Positions 1 through 9,225 of a DNA stretch of 64,000 bases are shown here, one piece after another. How positions within the stretch are numbered: the first letter of the stretch is position 1; every line of letters begins with the position of its first letter. The stretch lies in NCBI GenBank assembly GCA_030690945.1, contig JAUYFM010000049.1:1-64000 (forward strand), read 5' to 3'. The translations under genes and the position numbers were made by a program. The notes beneath the pieces were generated by a model that was not told the DNA's origin, ran no database searches, and saw only the letters and a list, made by a program, of their open reading frames with translations. This stretch comes from Smithellaceae bacterium (GTDB taxonomy: Bacteria; Desulfobacterota; Syntrophia; Syntrophales; Smithellaceae).

Positions 1-2
1 AA

Positions 3-629
3 ATGGTCTGTCTTCTGGGAAGAAACGGCGTTGGCAAATCCACTACGTTAAAGAGCATCATGGGTGTCGTGAAGCCGCAACAGGGCAGCATTCGACTCCA
101 TGATCAGGAACTAGTGGGCCTTGCGCCCTTTGAAATCGCCCGCCTGGGCGTAGGCTATGTTCCTGAGGACCGGCGAATATTCCGCAGTCTTACCGTTCAC
201 GAGAATCTTCTGATGGGAATCAAAAGCGGGAAAAAAGGAAGTGCCGGGGAAGGAGGCTGGACCATCGACCGGGTTTATGATCTTTTCCCTCGGCTCCAGG
301 AAAGATGCAACAGCAAGGGCAGTCATCTTTCCGGCGGTGAACAGCAGATGCTCACCGTGGTGAGGACGCTGATGGGAAACCCTCGTGTTATCCTGGTGGA
401 TGAACCGACGGAAGGGTTGGCTCCGCTGATTGTCAAAGATGTTCTGGATATGCTGGCAACGGTTCGAAAATCAGGTGTGACCGTCCTCATGGTCGAACAA
501 AATTTCAAGGCGGCCATCAAGATTGCGGATCGTTTCTATATCATGAGCAAGGGAAAGATCGTTTTTTCAGGAAACCAAGCGGAACTTCTGGCGGCGGAAG
601 ATGTCAGAAAGAATTATCTGGAAGTTTAA
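3..629 (+). CDS. livF: LIV-type ABC transporter ATP-binding protein LivF (5' end cut by window)
   Basis: Cytoplasmic ATPase of a branched-chain amino acid/amide (HAAT-family) importer. Visible motifs: Walker A GRNGVGKST at residues 6-14 of the visible part, signature LSGGEQQ at 109-115 and Walker B VILVDEP at 129-135. The segment VPEDRRIF is typical of LivF rather than LivG. LivF proteins usually have about 235 residues; 208 are visible, so roughly 25-30 N-terminal residues lie outside the window and the ATG at position 3 is an internal Met. It ends just before a substrate-binding protein gene on the same strand, suggesting the tail of a liv operon. A second complete liv set lies at 39.9-44.5 kb. 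The substrate cannot be read from sequence. Confidence 0.93.
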   Translation: MVCLLGRNGVGKSTTLKSIMGVVKPQQGSIRLHDQELVGLAPFEIARLGVGYVPEDRRIFRSLTVHENLLMGIKSGKKGSAGEGGWTIDRVYDLFPRLQERCNSKGSHLSGGEQQMLTVVRTLMGNPRVILVDEPTEGLAPLIVKDVLDMLATVRKSGVTVLMVEQNFKAAIKIADRFYIMSKGKIVFSGNQAELLAAEDVRKNYLEV

Positions 630-719
630 CCCCGCTGTTGCGGGACGAGCGTTAATTCTGCACAGCGAGCTCGCGATATTGTTACGCTCATTTCATACCT
701 CGAGAGCGAGCTCGCGAGG
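628..719. repeat. Dispersed palindromic repeat, family A copy 1, plus a second palindrome
   Basis: Positions 628-659 are the reverse complement of a 32-nt core also found at 35549-35580 and 55556-55587, with 2-3 mismatches. The core contains the hairpin CCCGCTGTTGCGGG (631-644). Next to it are GC-rich palindromes built from GCGAGCTCGC (665-674) and a related CTCG/CGAG block at 700-719. It begins inside the livF stop codon, so it may also act as an mRNA 3' end. REP-like; no transposase is nearby. Confidence 0.75.
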
Positions 720-854
720 TGGTTGATCGATGTCGCTATTCACCCTGTTTCTGCAGGTGCGGGTGGCTGTGTTGCGCGTAATACGTGGTCACTGCTTTTA
801 TGTGTTTAATAAGCGTGAGAATGAAATGAACAACAAAAAAATGGGAGGTGTTTT

Positions 855-2066
855 ATGAAAAAAAAGATTGTTTACGGTTTGTGCTTTCTATCCATGGTCT
901 TAATGCTGGCGCTGCCTGTTTACGCAGCAGCTGCGGACACCATTAAGCTCGGGGCGACCGAACCCCTTTCGGGAACATTCAAGGACATCGGCGAACGCTA
1001 TCTCGATGGCGTATTGTATGCCGTTCAAGTTATTAATGAAAGCGGCGGATTACTCGGGAAGAAAGTCGAAGTTGTTCCGATCGATTCGGAATTGAAACCG
1101 GATGTCGCGACCCGTAAAGCCCAAAACCTGATCCTGAAAGACGACGTGAAATTCTTCTGCGGCGGTACGGGAAGCTCCGTGGGAGCGGCCATGGCCCAGC
1201 TTGCGGAAAAACAGAATGTCATCATGTTCACCTACGGGATGGACGCCGCCAGCATGACCGGCGTGAAATGTAACAAGAATTTCTTCCGGCCCGGCGGAAG
1301 CACCGACGGCCGCTCTTTCGCTCTGGCGCAACTGATCGCGAAAATGGGCTACAAGAATGTCGCTATCATCGCCCAGGATTATTCCTTTGGTCAGGAAGCA
1401 TTGGCTGCTTTCAAAAAGGAGATCGCCAGGATCAGCCCCTCCACAAAAATCGTAGTCGAACTCTATCACCCCGCCGGCACCAAGGATTACGGCCCCTATG
1501 TCAGTCAACTCATTGCGGCCAAACCGGATGTTATCTTCACACCGAACTGGGGTAATGACCTCACCTTGCTTCTCAAACAGGGACGCCCCATGGGAATGAA
1601 GCAGAAAGTATTCTCTTACTACATCAATGACGAAGTCACCATCCAGGCGTTGGGCGATGACAGTCTCATGCTCGGCAACATGGGCGCGGAAATCTACACC
1701 CTTTCCATTCCCACAAAGAAGAATGAGGAATTTGTCGCCAAATTCTACAAGGACAAGGGATATTACCCGACCTGGCTGCGCGGCAAAGCTTACATGGCTA
1801 CCATGTTCTGGGCCGAAGCAGTCAAAAAAGCCGGGACAACCGATATAGCGGCTGTCATCAAAGCCTGGGAAGGCCTTACCTATGACGGTCCGGCCGGTCT
1901 TTGGACCATGCGCGCCTGCGATCATCAGGCACAGGTGCCCTATTGGTACACCGAAATTGTGGCAAAGAACAAATATTTCAAGCATGCTTTCGAGACGCCA
2001 AAGGGCATGACCACCGCAAAGTCTGTGGAAGTACCCTGTGCGGAAACAGGCTGCAAGATGCAGTAA
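855..2066 (+). CDS. LIV-type ABC transporter periplasmic substrate-binding protein
   Basis: 403-residue precursor of the Leu/Ile/Val-binding-protein-like family (type 1 periplasmic fold). The N-terminus has two Lys-rich residues, a hydrophobic core and an Ala-rich cleavage region (VYAAAAD at about 22-28), a typical Sec signal peptide. The mature part begins IKLGATEPLSG, the usual first strand of this family. A good Shine-Dalgarno (GGGAGG) lies 7 nt before the ATG. It sits downstream of livF with the REP-like element between, so it probably belongs to the same transport system but could have its own promoter in the 225-nt gap. Ligands of the family include amino acids, amides, urea and aromatic acids; specificity here is unknown. 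Confidence 0.9.
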   Translation: MKKKIVYGLCFLSMVLMLALPVYAAAADTIKLGATEPLSGTFKDIGERYLDGVLYAVQVINESGGLLGKKVEVVPIDSELKPDVATRKAQNLILKDDVKFFCGGTGSSVGAAMAQLAEKQNVIMFTYGMDAASMTGVKCNKNFFRPGGSTDGRSFALAQLIAKMGYKNVAIIAQDYSFGQEALAAFKKEIARISPSTKIVVELYHPAGTKDYGPYVSQLIAAKPDVIFTPNWGNDLTLLLKQGRPMGMKQKVFSYYINDEVTIQALGDDSLMLGNMGAEIYTLSIPTKKNEEFVAKFYKDKGYYPTWLRGKAYMATMFWAEAVKKAGTTDIAAVIKAWEGLTYDGPAGLWTMRACDHQAQVPYWYTEIVAKNKYFKHAFETPKGMTTAKSVEVPCAETGCKMQ

Positions 2067-2095
2067 TATCAAAACCGTTTTGCCTTCGGATAGTT

Positions 2096-2133
2096 GATGC
2101 ATCCCGGAATGCTTTATAATTCCGGGATGCATC
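2096..2133 (+). terminator. Perfect 15-bp stem-loop after the binding-protein gene
   Basis: Arms 2096-2110 and 2119-2133 are perfect reverse complements around an 8-nt loop, about 30 nt after the stop codon. A short T-rich stretch follows (TAATTTTTATG). Likely an intrinsic terminator or an mRNA-stabilising hairpin. Confidence 0.6.
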
Positions 2134-2213
2134 GGTAATTTTTATGTTTTAGAGTAACAATTACCTTTTCCCACAAAAATGATAGATGACGGAACGCAGA
2201 CCAGGAGGATGGC

Positions 2214-2975
2214 ATGAGACTTAAAGATAAAGTGGCAATTGTTACGGGTGCCAGCAAGGGCATTGGCAAGGCCATTGCTATAGCGTATGCAAAAGAAGGA
2301 GCTACCGTTGTTTTGGCAAGCCGCTCTATTGATCTTTTGGAACGTATCGCAAAAGATATCAAGGCGGACGGCGGAGAGGCCATGGCCCTGCCTCTGGATG
2401 TGCGAAATCCGGAAAGCGTTAATGACGTGATTGAAAAAACGGTGAAGAAATACGGCCATCTCGACATTTTGGTCAACAATGCCGGGGTATCCATGGCCCA
2501 CCCTTCGGAAAGTCTTTCCGCAAAAGATTGGAAAAATGCCCTGGAAACTGATCTTTATGGTGTTTTTTACGGATGCCAGGCCGCAGCGCGGGTCATGATT
2601 CCCCATGGCGGCGGCTGTATCATCAACGTCACTTCCATGTACGGTATCGTGGCGGCACCCGAACGTCTGGCCTATTGCGCCAGTAAGGCGGCGGCAAACA
2701 TGCTGACAAAAGTGCTGGCTGCGGAATGGGCGGCCAAAAAGATTCGTGTGAACGCCATTGCTCCCGGCTATACGCGTACGGAATTGGTGGAAGGCGTCAT
2801 TGAAAAAGGCATGATTTCCCTGGCGGCTATTGAAAAGCGGACTCCCATGGGAAGAATCGGAGAAGTGGGGGATATGGTCGGCATCGCCGTATACATGGCG
2901 AGCGATGAGTCTTCATTTATGACGGGAAGTGTCGTTAACGTTGATGGCGGCTGGGTAGCTTATGGGTATTTATAG
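2214..2975 (+). CDS. Short-chain dehydrogenase/reductase (SDR), FabG-like
   Basis: NAD(P)-dependent oxidoreductase of the classical SDR family, 253 residues (usual about 250). Cofactor motif TGASKGIG at 11-18, NNAG at 89-92, catalytic Ser141 and Tyr154-x3-Lys158 (YCASK), and the C-terminal VDGGW motif. The start is supported by AGGAGG 7 nt upstream. Members reduce 3-ketoacyl-ACP or -CoA, sugars or alcohols; the exact substrate is not readable, though the CoA-rich surroundings favour an acyl-CoA or hydroxyacid role. Its 3' end overlaps the convergent gene at 2960 by 16 nt. Confidence 0.9.
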   Translation: MRLKDKVAIVTGASKGIGKAIAIAYAKEGATVVLASRSIDLLERIAKDIKADGGEAMALPLDVRNPESVNDVIEKTVKKYGHLDILVNNAGVSMAHPSESLSAKDWKNALETDLYGVFYGCQAAARVMIPHGGGCIINVTSMYGIVAAPERLAYCASKAAANMLTKVLAAEWAAKKIRVNAIAPGYTRTELVEGVIEKGMISLAAIEKRTPMGRIGEVGDMVGIAVYMASDESSFMTGSVVNVDGGWVAYGYL

Positions 2976-3742
2976 TTCAAATCAAATGCAGGTTCTGAAA
3001 CTAACGATTGAAGCAATGCCATCGCGTTTTCTTCCTGTGAGGGTTCGCCGCTGATCGCCAGCCAGACGCTGCCTTCCGCGCCGGCTACGCCGCCTGCTGC
3101 AACCAGTTGCGCTTTTGCCCCCGTCAGCAAGGTAATGGCCTCGAGTTCCGTTATGACTTCACCGGGGACAGGCAGCAGTCTTGGACCATGCGCGCCCGGC
3201 TCATTGATTTTTGCCGCAAGTTCATCCAGATTGCCGAAAACGCGTTTTTCCAGACCAACTGGAATGATCAGTCGCACGCGCCGGCCGTAATACGCAGGAA
3301 GTGAAACACCAATGGTTCCCGCCTGCGGATGGCCGATCAAAATCGCCGCCCGCCTTGTCTCTAGATCAACAGCATTAGCGCCTTTTAAAATCACGTCGCC
3401 TTCCTTCAAATCAGAAACAACGTCAAAAATGGTTTTGCCTTTTTGCCAGACGCCGTCTTTAATCACCACGTCTCCGGGAAAACCGCTTTCATCGGGAAGC
3501 CGTCCGTCTTCCTTTTTCGGCCGGGCCGGCGGCAAAACAATGCCGCGAAAAAAACGATCCCGCCGGAAATCCGCTGACTGTCCGATGGCCGCGAGCAATT
3601 CTTCTGCCACATAACCGTTCGTCGTTCCGGCAATGACCACAACGGTTCCAACTTTCAGAGCGGTGAGTACTGCGGGGTGTTTGGCCATAGCCTTGCCGAT
3701 CAACCGCTTTCCGGCAGCCGGCGTCAGTGACAATTGTTTCAT
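2960..3742 (-). CDS. Conserved-looking protein of unknown function
   Basis: I do not recognise a named family. The 260-residue product is soluble, with no signal peptide or clear membrane span, and is rich in Gly/Val/Ala beta-alpha segments. Features that may matter: a [12 protein letters not shown] segment near residue 31, a [21 protein letters not shown] stretch reading like a nucleotide- or sugar-binding fold, and a Gly/Ala-rich stretch near the C-terminus. The start chosen is the ATG at 3742, which has GAGGA 8 nt upstream; an upstream in-frame start at 3772 lacks a Shine-Dalgarno. A small ORF ends 16 nt upstream on the same strand, suggesting a two-gene operon. Its tail overlaps the SDR gene tail by 16 nt. 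Confidence 0.7.
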   Translation of the reverse strand: MKQLSLTPAAGKRLIGKAMAKHPAVLTALKVGTVVVIAGTTNGYVAEELLAAIGQSADFRRDRFFRGIVLPPARPKKEDGRLPDESGFPGDVVIKDGVWQKGKTIFDVVSDLKEGDVILKGANAVDLETRRAAILIGHPQAGTIGVSLPAYYGRRVRLIIPVGLEKRVFGNLDELAAKINEPGAHGPRLLPVPGEVITELEAITLLTGAKAQLVAAGGVAGAEGSVWLAISGEPSQEENAMALLQSLVSEPAFDLNYKYP

Positions 3743-3758
3743 GGATGATGTCCTCTCT

Positions 3759-3950
3759 TTATTTTTTATCACACATGGTATTTTTATCCGGCAAGTAGTC
3801 TTCCCTTACTGGGGGAAACACCTCCACAGCGACTGAGTCTTCTATAATTTCCGCACGGTGCTCAATACCTGCAGCCTTTTTTTCAAAGTATCTTATTTCC
3901 TTAAACTTATCAAGACTGTATTGTGAAAAACTCGCCTGAATAAAGGCCAT
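3759..3950 (-). CDS. Possible small protein upstream of the unknown gene
   Basis: 63-codon ORF, charged and Lys/Glu-rich, ending 16 nt before the unknown gene at 2960-3742. Its reading frame stays open upstream, so the true start may be an upstream TTG; the ATG at 3950 has no clear Shine-Dalgarno. A TATAAT box on the minus strand (4001-3996) lies about 45 nt upstream and could drive both genes divergently from fadB. No family recognised. It could equally be chance coding in the fadB leader. Confidence 0.35.
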   Translation of the reverse strand: MAFIQASFSQYSLDKFKEIRYFEKKAAGIEHRAEIIEDSVAVEVFPPVREDYLPDKNTMCDKK

Positions 3951-4029
3951 TGCATCTTGACAAATGGCCGGCAACGTGCCATCCCTTTTCGAAAAATTAT
4001 ACAAAATTAAAGATAAAGGAGCTTGACTT

Positions 4030-6114
4030 ATGGCAGAAATCGTCGCGTTTTCCAAAGAAGGCAACATTGGTTTAATTGCCGTTAACAACCCCCCGGTGAA
4101 CGCCCTGTCGCAGGCTGTTCGCGCCGGCATTAAGGCGAGTATTGAAAAGGGCAATGCCGATAAAGACGTTGCGGCCATGATCATCATTTGTGATGGCCGC
4201 ACCTTTATTGCGGGCGCGGACATCCGCGAATTCGGCAAACCGCCCATGGAACCTCATTTACCGGACGTCTGCCATTTTATCGAAGATTCCCCCAAACCGG
4301 TCATCGCGGCAATTCATGGTACAGCGCTGGGCGGTGGCCTGGAAATTCCGCTCAGTTGCCATTTCCGAATCGCGCTTTCAAGCGCAAAGGTGGGACTTCC
4401 GGAAGTCAAACTGGGGCTATTACCCGGTGCCGGCGGCACGCAGCGGTTGCCGCGCGTGGCAGGTGTCCAGGCGGCTCTCGAAATGATCACCTCCGGCACG
4501 CCGGTTGCCGCGACCAAAGCCAAAGCCATGGGCATTCTCGATGAAATCGTCGATGGCGATCTGAAAGCGGCGGCCTTGCTCTTTGCCAAAAAGGTTGTCG
4601 ACGAGAAACGACCGATCCGTAAAGTAAGCTCGCTTGAGGCAAAAGCTGATTCTCCCACCGTATTCGATGATTTTGCCAAAAGCATTTCCCGCAAGTCGCG
4701 CGGATTTATCGCGCCATTCAAGTGCATTGAAGCCGTTAAGGCCGCTACGGAATTACCCTTCCCGGAAGGCATGAAGCGCGAGCGCGCCATATTTACGGAA
4801 TTACAGGCATCCGATCAGTCCAAGGCCCAGCGTCACGTCTTTTTTGCCGAGCGCGAAGTCGTCCGCATTCCGGGACTGCCCGATGACCAGCCGACTCGTG
4901 AAATCAAGTCCGTCGGTATTCTGGGCGCGGGTACGATGGGCGGCGGCATCGCCATGTGCTTTGCCAATGCCGGGATTCCGGTGATGCTGCTCGACGTCAA
5001 GCAAGAATTTATCGACAAAGGCATGGCCGTGATCAAAAAGAATTACGCCAACACCGTGGCCAAAGGTTCTCTCAAGCAGGAGGTTATGGACAAACGCTTA
5101 TCGCTCATCCAACCGACGCTGGCTTATGAAGATTTAAAAAATGTCGATCTCGTGATCGAGGCAGTCTTTGAAGATATGGCGATTAAAAAAGAAGTGTTCA
5201 CCAAACTGGACGCCGTGTGTAAACCGGGCGCGATCCTCGCGTCGAACACATCTTATCTGAATGTCGACGACATTGCGGCCATTACCAACAGACCGCAGGA
5301 TGTCATGGGCATGCATTTCTTCAGCCCCGCCAACGTCATGCGGCTTCTGGAGAATGTGCGCGGCGCGAAAACCTCGCCGGATGTTTACGCCACGGCCATG
5401 AAAGTGGGCAAAACCATCGGCAAAGTACCCGTGCTGGTGGGCGTCTGCGACGGTTTTGTCGGCAACCGGATGCTCGCCAAAAGGACCCGCGAATGCGGCT
5501 TCATGCTGGAAGAAGGCGCGCTACCCTGGCAGATCGATAAAGTCATTTACAATTTCGGTTTCCCGATGGGACCTTACGCAATGGGCGATATGGCGGGCCT
5601 CGATGTCGGCTGGCGCAACCGCAAGGCCAAGTATGATTCGCTCACACCGCGTGAAAAAGCGAATACGATTCTCGACAAGATCTGTGAGATGGGACGCTTC
5701 GGTCAGAAGACCGGTTCCGGTTTCTATAAATATGACGAAAAGCGAAACGCGACACCTGACCCCATGATTGAAGAACTCATCATCAAGCATTCGCAGGACG
5801 CCGGCATTAAACGACGCGTCATTACCGATCAGGAGATCATTGAACGCGCGATTTACGCCATGATCAACGAAGGCGCAAAGATTCTGGAAGAAGGCATCGC
5901 CGCAAGACCATTGGATATCGATGTTGTGTGGCTCTATGGTTACGGATTCCCGATCTACCTGGGTGGGCCGATGTTCTATGCCGATACGGTCGGAGTGAAG
6001 AAAGTGTATGACGCCATTCTGAAATACAAAGATATGGTCGGCGCCGAATACTGGACACCTTCGCCGCTTCTGGAAAAACTGGCAAAAGAAGGAAAAGGAT
6101 TCTATTCTAAATAA
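4030..6114 (+). CDS. fadB: Bifunctional enoyl-CoA hydratase / 3-hydroxyacyl-CoA dehydrogenase (FadB/FadJ type)
   Basis: Carries two consecutive beta-oxidation steps: hydration of 2-enoyl-CoA and NAD-dependent oxidation of the L-3-hydroxyacyl-CoA. The N-terminal crotonase domain has the oxyanion-hole segment IAGADIREF (60-68) and the two catalytic Glu, E105 (GGGLE) and E125 (PEVKLG), 20 residues apart as in FadB. The dehydrogenase domain starts with the Rossmann motif GILGAGTMGGG at about 296 and has HFFSPA at about 429. Length 694 fits the family (about 700-730). AAAGGAG lies 9 nt before the start. It is followed by a strong terminator, so it is probably monocistronic. A thiolase is not in the window. 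In syntrophs this enzyme may also run in the synthetic direction. Confidence 0.95.
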   Translation: MAEIVAFSKEGNIGLIAVNNPPVNALSQAVRAGIKASIEKGNADKDVAAMIIICDGRTFIAGADIREFGKPPMEPHLPDVCHFIEDSPKPVIAAIHGTALGGGLEIPLSCHFRIALSSAKVGLPEVKLGLLPGAGGTQRLPRVAGVQAALEMITSGTPVAATKAKAMGILDEIVDGDLKAAALLFAKKVVDEKRPIRKVSSLEAKADSPTVFDDFAKSISRKSRGFIAPFKCIEAVKAATELPFPEGMKRERAIFTELQASDQSKAQRHVFFAEREVVRIPGLPDDQPTREIKSVGILGAGTMGGGIAMCFANAGIPVMLLDVKQEFIDKGMAVIKKNYANTVAKGSLKQEVMDKRLSLIQPTLAYEDLKNVDLVIEAVFEDMAIKKEVFTKLDAVCKPGAILASNTSYLNVDDIAAITNRPQDVMGMHFFSPANVMRLLENVRGAKTSPDVYATAMKVGKTIGKVPVLVGVCDGFVGNRMLAKRTRECGFMLEEGALPWQIDKVIYNFGFPMGPYAMGDMAGLDVGWRNRKAKYDSLTPREKANTILDKICEMGRFGQKTGSGFYKYDEKRNATPDPMIEELIIKHSQDAGIKRRVITDQEIIERAIYAMINEGAKILEEGIAARPLDIDVVWLYGYGFPIYLGGPMFYADTVGVKKVYDAILKYKDMVGAEYWTPSPLLEKLAKEGKGFYSK

Positions 6115-6119
6115 TCTTT

Positions 6120-6165
6120 AAAAACCCCGGTGGACATTTTCCACTGTCCGCCGGGGTTTTTCTTT
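6120..6165. terminator. Strong intrinsic terminator between convergent genes
   Basis: 17-bp stem, arms 6120-6136 and 6145-6161 with one G-T pair, flanked by A-run and T-run on opposite sides. It can therefore terminate both fadB (plus) and the RNase D gene (minus). Confidence 0.9.
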
Positions 6166-6195
6166 TATGGAATTAGCAGCGAATCACCTCATCAG

Positions 6196-7062
6196 TCAGG
6201 TCAATGGAGGGTTCCCTCTTCCCAATTGGAGAATTTTTTCAATATCATTTCCGTAGCGTCTGTATTTTTCAGGCGATAAAATATCCTGGAGACTGTCCCT
6301 TTTTTGCACCAGTTCGGCCAGCGTGTCATCCGGCAGAAACATGAACACCGCACAGTTGGCTTCTTTGGCCTGCTCAAAGCGCCAGATATAGAGCTTTTTG
6401 ATCAGTTCTTTTTGCTCGCGTGCCAGAGCATAATATCCTTTTATTTTCGAGTAGCCGCGCCGGTCGAATATTCTTTCCTGCCAGCTGGCGGCGGCGATTC
6501 TTGCAAAAGCTTCCGTAGCCGAGCCCTCCAGCCCTTTTTCACGTAAGCCGGTTTGTTGCTTTTCATAAAGCGCGGGCAACAGGGTCACATCCTGAACGGC
6601 ATATTCCAATTGCTCATCCGTCAGCGGGCGATGATCCCAGCGTGAACGTTGCATCTTTTTGCTTTTTTTCAGATCCATGCCAAGGAATTCCTTAATCATT
6701 TTATCCAGAGAAAGCTGCCTGAAGCCCAGCAGCATCGCCGCCCGGTGCGTATCAAAAATGTTTTGAAATTCAAATCCATAATCTCTTTTAAGCAGGCGGA
6801 TATCGTTATCCGCCGCATGGAGAATTTTCACAACGGATTTGCTTTTAAAGGGTCTGGCCAAAAATGATAAATCCAGATCCGCTGTTGCATCAACAACATA
6901 GGTAGTTGTCGGGGCATAAATTTGGATTAAACAGAGTTTTTCCCTAAAATACCGGAATGAATCATATTCCGTATCAATGCCTAATATCGAAGCCTGACGC
7001 AGATGTTCGGCGGCGCGCCGAGCAGCTTCGGGTGTGTTTACCAGTAGCCAATTTGTATTCAT
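6196..7062 (-). CDS. rnd: Ribonuclease D
   Basis: 3'-5' exoribonuclease of the DEDD superfamily, involved in tRNA and other stable-RNA 3' maturation. Exonuclease domain: D30 and E32 in GIDTEYD, a second Asp in LHAADNDIRLL, and the third in the YAVQDVTLL motif. The C-terminal part (about 200-288) corresponds to the HRDC-like region. About 288 residues is shorter than E. coli RNase D (375) but usual for bacterial single-HRDC forms. The ATG at 7062 gives the usual N-terminus; a TTG three codons upstream is possible, and neither has a strong Shine-Dalgarno. It runs convergently toward fadB. Confidence 0.92.
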   Translation of the reverse strand: MNTNWLLVNTPEAARRAAEHLRQASILGIDTEYDSFRYFREKLCLIQIYAPTTTYVVDATADLDLSFLARPFKSKSVVKILHAADNDIRLLKRDYGFEFQNIFDTHRAAMLLGFRQLSLDKMIKEFLGMDLKKSKKMQRSRWDHRPLTDEQLEYAVQDVTLLPALYEKQQTGLREKGLEGSATEAFARIAAASWQERIFDRRGYSKIKGYYALAREQKELIKKLYIWRFEQAKEANCAVFMFLPDDTLAELVQKRDSLQDILSPEKYRRYGNDIEKILQLGRGNPPLT

Positions 7063-7243
7063 GGAGAGCAACTTAACCGAAACGGAAATTTAATGCCATA
7101 AAAATGATGCATCTTTATGAAAGAAACAATATCTAATAGTAGCCTATTGGTTTAGTTTTATTAAACTATTCTGCTTTACAAAATAATCTGATATATTACG
7201 TTTAGCGAGATGATAGAAAGGAGGGGGACCATCATTACATATC

Positions 7244-8038
7244 ATGAGAAAACAGTGGTTATTTCTGGTCATAGCCATATTTTTAGGAGGCTGTAATATG
7301 CAAAATAAATTTCTTTATTTTCCCAATGACGAATGGCCATTCGCGCAAATGCTGGCGGCAGAGAATCTGGCATTGTGGCAGGCGACAGATTCTGATTACC
7401 GGGGCTTGATCGCTGCGGATAACACGCACATGCCTAATGGAACTATCGTTCTCTTTCACGGTAACGGCGGGACAGCTCTTGATAGAGGATTCTATCTGAA
7501 ACCTCTTAGGGAGCTGGGTTTCCGGGTCATTCTTGCCGAATATCCGAAATACGGAGGCCGTCCGGGAAAAGTAGGCGAAAAGCCGTTTGTCGCCGACGGT
7601 CTGGAAACGGTTCGCCTCGCCTACAAACAATATAAAGAACCGCTTTATCTTTTGGGGGAATCGCTGGGCTGTGGCGTTGCCGCCTCTGTCGCCAAGCAAA
7701 CAACTGCACCCATTGCCGGGATCATACTCATCACGCCTTGGGATACACTGGCTTTGGTCGCCAAATCTCTGTTCCCCTTCCTGCCGGTGACCATGCTGCT
7801 GACCGACAAGTATGACAGTATCGGCAATCTGCAATCTTTTCAGAGGAACATTGCCGTGGTCGGCGCCGAGCGAGACGAGATTCTGCCTATCAAACACGCC
7901 TATAACTTATACGAGTCTCTGTCCGAGGGCAAAAAGCGCATGTGGGTAATCCGGGGGGCCGGTCATAACGACTGGCCGTTTCACGTGGACGGTTCTTTAT
8001 GGAGAGAGATGACCGACTTCGTTAAGGTTGATCAATAA
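7244..8038 (+). CDS. Alpha/beta-hydrolase lipoprotein
   Basis: Probable membrane-anchored serine hydrolase. The N-terminus is a lipoprotein signal with lipobox LGGC, lipidated Cys17. The hydrolase fold shows the oxyanion-loop FHGNGG (71-76), nucleophile elbow GESLG with Ser140, an acidic residue in VVGAERDE at about 205 and catalytic His in GAGHNDWP at about 246. It resembles the BEM46/abhydrolase group often annotated as peptidase-like, but the substrate is unknown. Purine-rich AGGAGGGGGA lies about 15 nt before the ATG, a little far. It stands before btuC on the same strand with a 176-nt gap, so it may not be in that operon. Confidence 0.85.
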   Translation: MRKQWLFLVIAIFLGGCNMQNKFLYFPNDEWPFAQMLAAENLALWQATDSDYRGLIAADNTHMPNGTIVLFHGNGGTALDRGFYLKPLRELGFRVILAEYPKYGGRPGKVGEKPFVADGLETVRLAYKQYKEPLYLLGESLGCGVAASVAKQTTAPIAGIILITPWDTLALVAKSLFPFLPVTMLLTDKYDSIGNLQSFQRNIAVVGAERDEILPIKHAYNLYESLSEGKKRMWVIRGAGHNDWPFHVDGSLWREMTDFVKVDQ

Positions 8039-8214
8039 CGAGAACTACCGGAGACGACATGAATTGCTGATGAGACCCAGGCAATAGACTTTTAATTTCA
8101 ATCTATTTCGTCTTCATGATCCAAAATTCACTTGATTAAATACTTTGTAAAGCGTATCGGAAATTCTACAAGCAATCCTGGAGAGAATGGAGGACAACAC
8201 CTATCTATCGCCGA

Positions 8215-9225
8215 GTGACCTTATCACGTGTGTTACAAATCAGCGCGCTTTTGCTTTTATTGTTTGTCATACTTAGCCTTGCCGCGCTTTGCCTCGGCGC
8301 GATCCATATCGCTTTCTCCGATGTGGTCAGGGCCATCGTGAGCGCGCTTTCCGGTAAAACGCCTGCGTCTGAAGAGGAACTGATTTTATTTTCCGTACGT
8401 CTGCCGCGAATTTTGTTTGCCGGAATTGTCGGTGCGTCTTTATCATTGGGCGGTGTGGTTTTTCAGGCGCTTTTGCGCAATCCGCTTGCTGATCCTTACG
8501 TGCTGGGCATTTCCGGCGGGTCAGCGCTGGGGGCCATCATTGGAATTGTTCTCGGCGCGTCTTCCTTTTATCTGGGCGTGCCGTTTCTGGCTTTCTCGGG
8601 CGCGCTGATTACCGTTTTTCTGGTTTTTATTGTAGCGGGCGGCCCCAGAGGTGTGCTGCTGGATAATTCGCTATTGCTGGCCGGCGTGGTGGTTAACTCT
8701 TTTTTTTCCGCGGCGATTCTTTTTGCTCTGTCCATCGTCAACAGTATGGAGTTGCATAGTATCAGCTTCTGGTTGATGGGCGATCTTTCCCGCGTGGCAT
8801 TGAAAGAAATTGCCGTTGCCGCTTTATGCCTGGTTGCCTGCTTTGCAATTCTTTACATGCAGGCACGCAAACTTAATTTAATGGTGCAAGGCGAAGAAAC
8901 CGCTCTGCAGTTGGGCGTCAATGTCCGGGCAACAAAATATGTACTCCTGATTGTGACATCGCTCATTACGTCCGTGGTTGTTTCGCTTGCGGGCATCATC
9001 GGCTTTGTCGGCATCATGGTGCCGCACATGATGCGTCTGGTGTTCGGCTCCGATCATCGATTGCTGATGCCTGCGGCGGCGCTCTTCGGCGCGTCTTTTC
9101 TGGTTGTGGCCGATACGCTGGCGCGCATTGTTATTACGCCCGCCGAGTTGCCGGTCGGCGTGATTACCGCACTCTGCGGCGCTCCCTATTTTATTTTTCT
9201 CATGAGAAGGAAGGGCCGCGATTAA
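8215..9225 (+). CDS. btuC: Vitamin B12 / iron-siderophore ABC transporter permease (BtuC/FecCD family)
   Basis: Inner-membrane permease, 336 residues, with about ten hydrophobic spans, as usual for BtuC/FhuB/FecCD. Family signatures are visible: RLPRILFAGIVGASLSLGG near residue 63 and the RNPLADPYVLGISGG stretch near 90. Start is GTG with a purine-rich GGAGGA about 20 nt upstream, so the exact start is uncertain. Its stop overlaps the ATG of btuD (TAATG). The cobalamin riboswitch and BtuB-like receptor directly downstream point to corrinoid rather than iron as the ligand. No BtuF-type binding protein is present between 7 and 12.5 kb. Confidence 0.9.
   Translation: MTLSRVLQISALLLLLFVILSLAALCLGAIHIAFSDVVRAIVSALSGKTPASEEELILFSVRLPRILFAGIVGASLSLGGVVFQALLRNPLADPYVLGISGGSALGAIIGIVLGASSFYLGVPFLAFSGALITVFLVFIVAGGPRGVLLDNSLLLAGVVVNSFFSAAILFALSIVNSMELHSISFWLMGDLSRVALKEIAVAALCLVACFAILYMQARKLNLMVQGEETALQLGVNVRATKYVLLIVTSLITSVVVSLAGIIGFVGIMVPHMMRLVFGSDHRLLMPAAALFGASFLVVADTLARIVITPAELPVGVITALCGAPYFIFLMRRKGRD

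Noticed and set aside
1050..2132. Long 360-codon frame on the minus strand
   Set aside because: It lies antisense to the substrate-binding protein gene and has no family features or Shine-Dalgarno; coding is on the plus strand.
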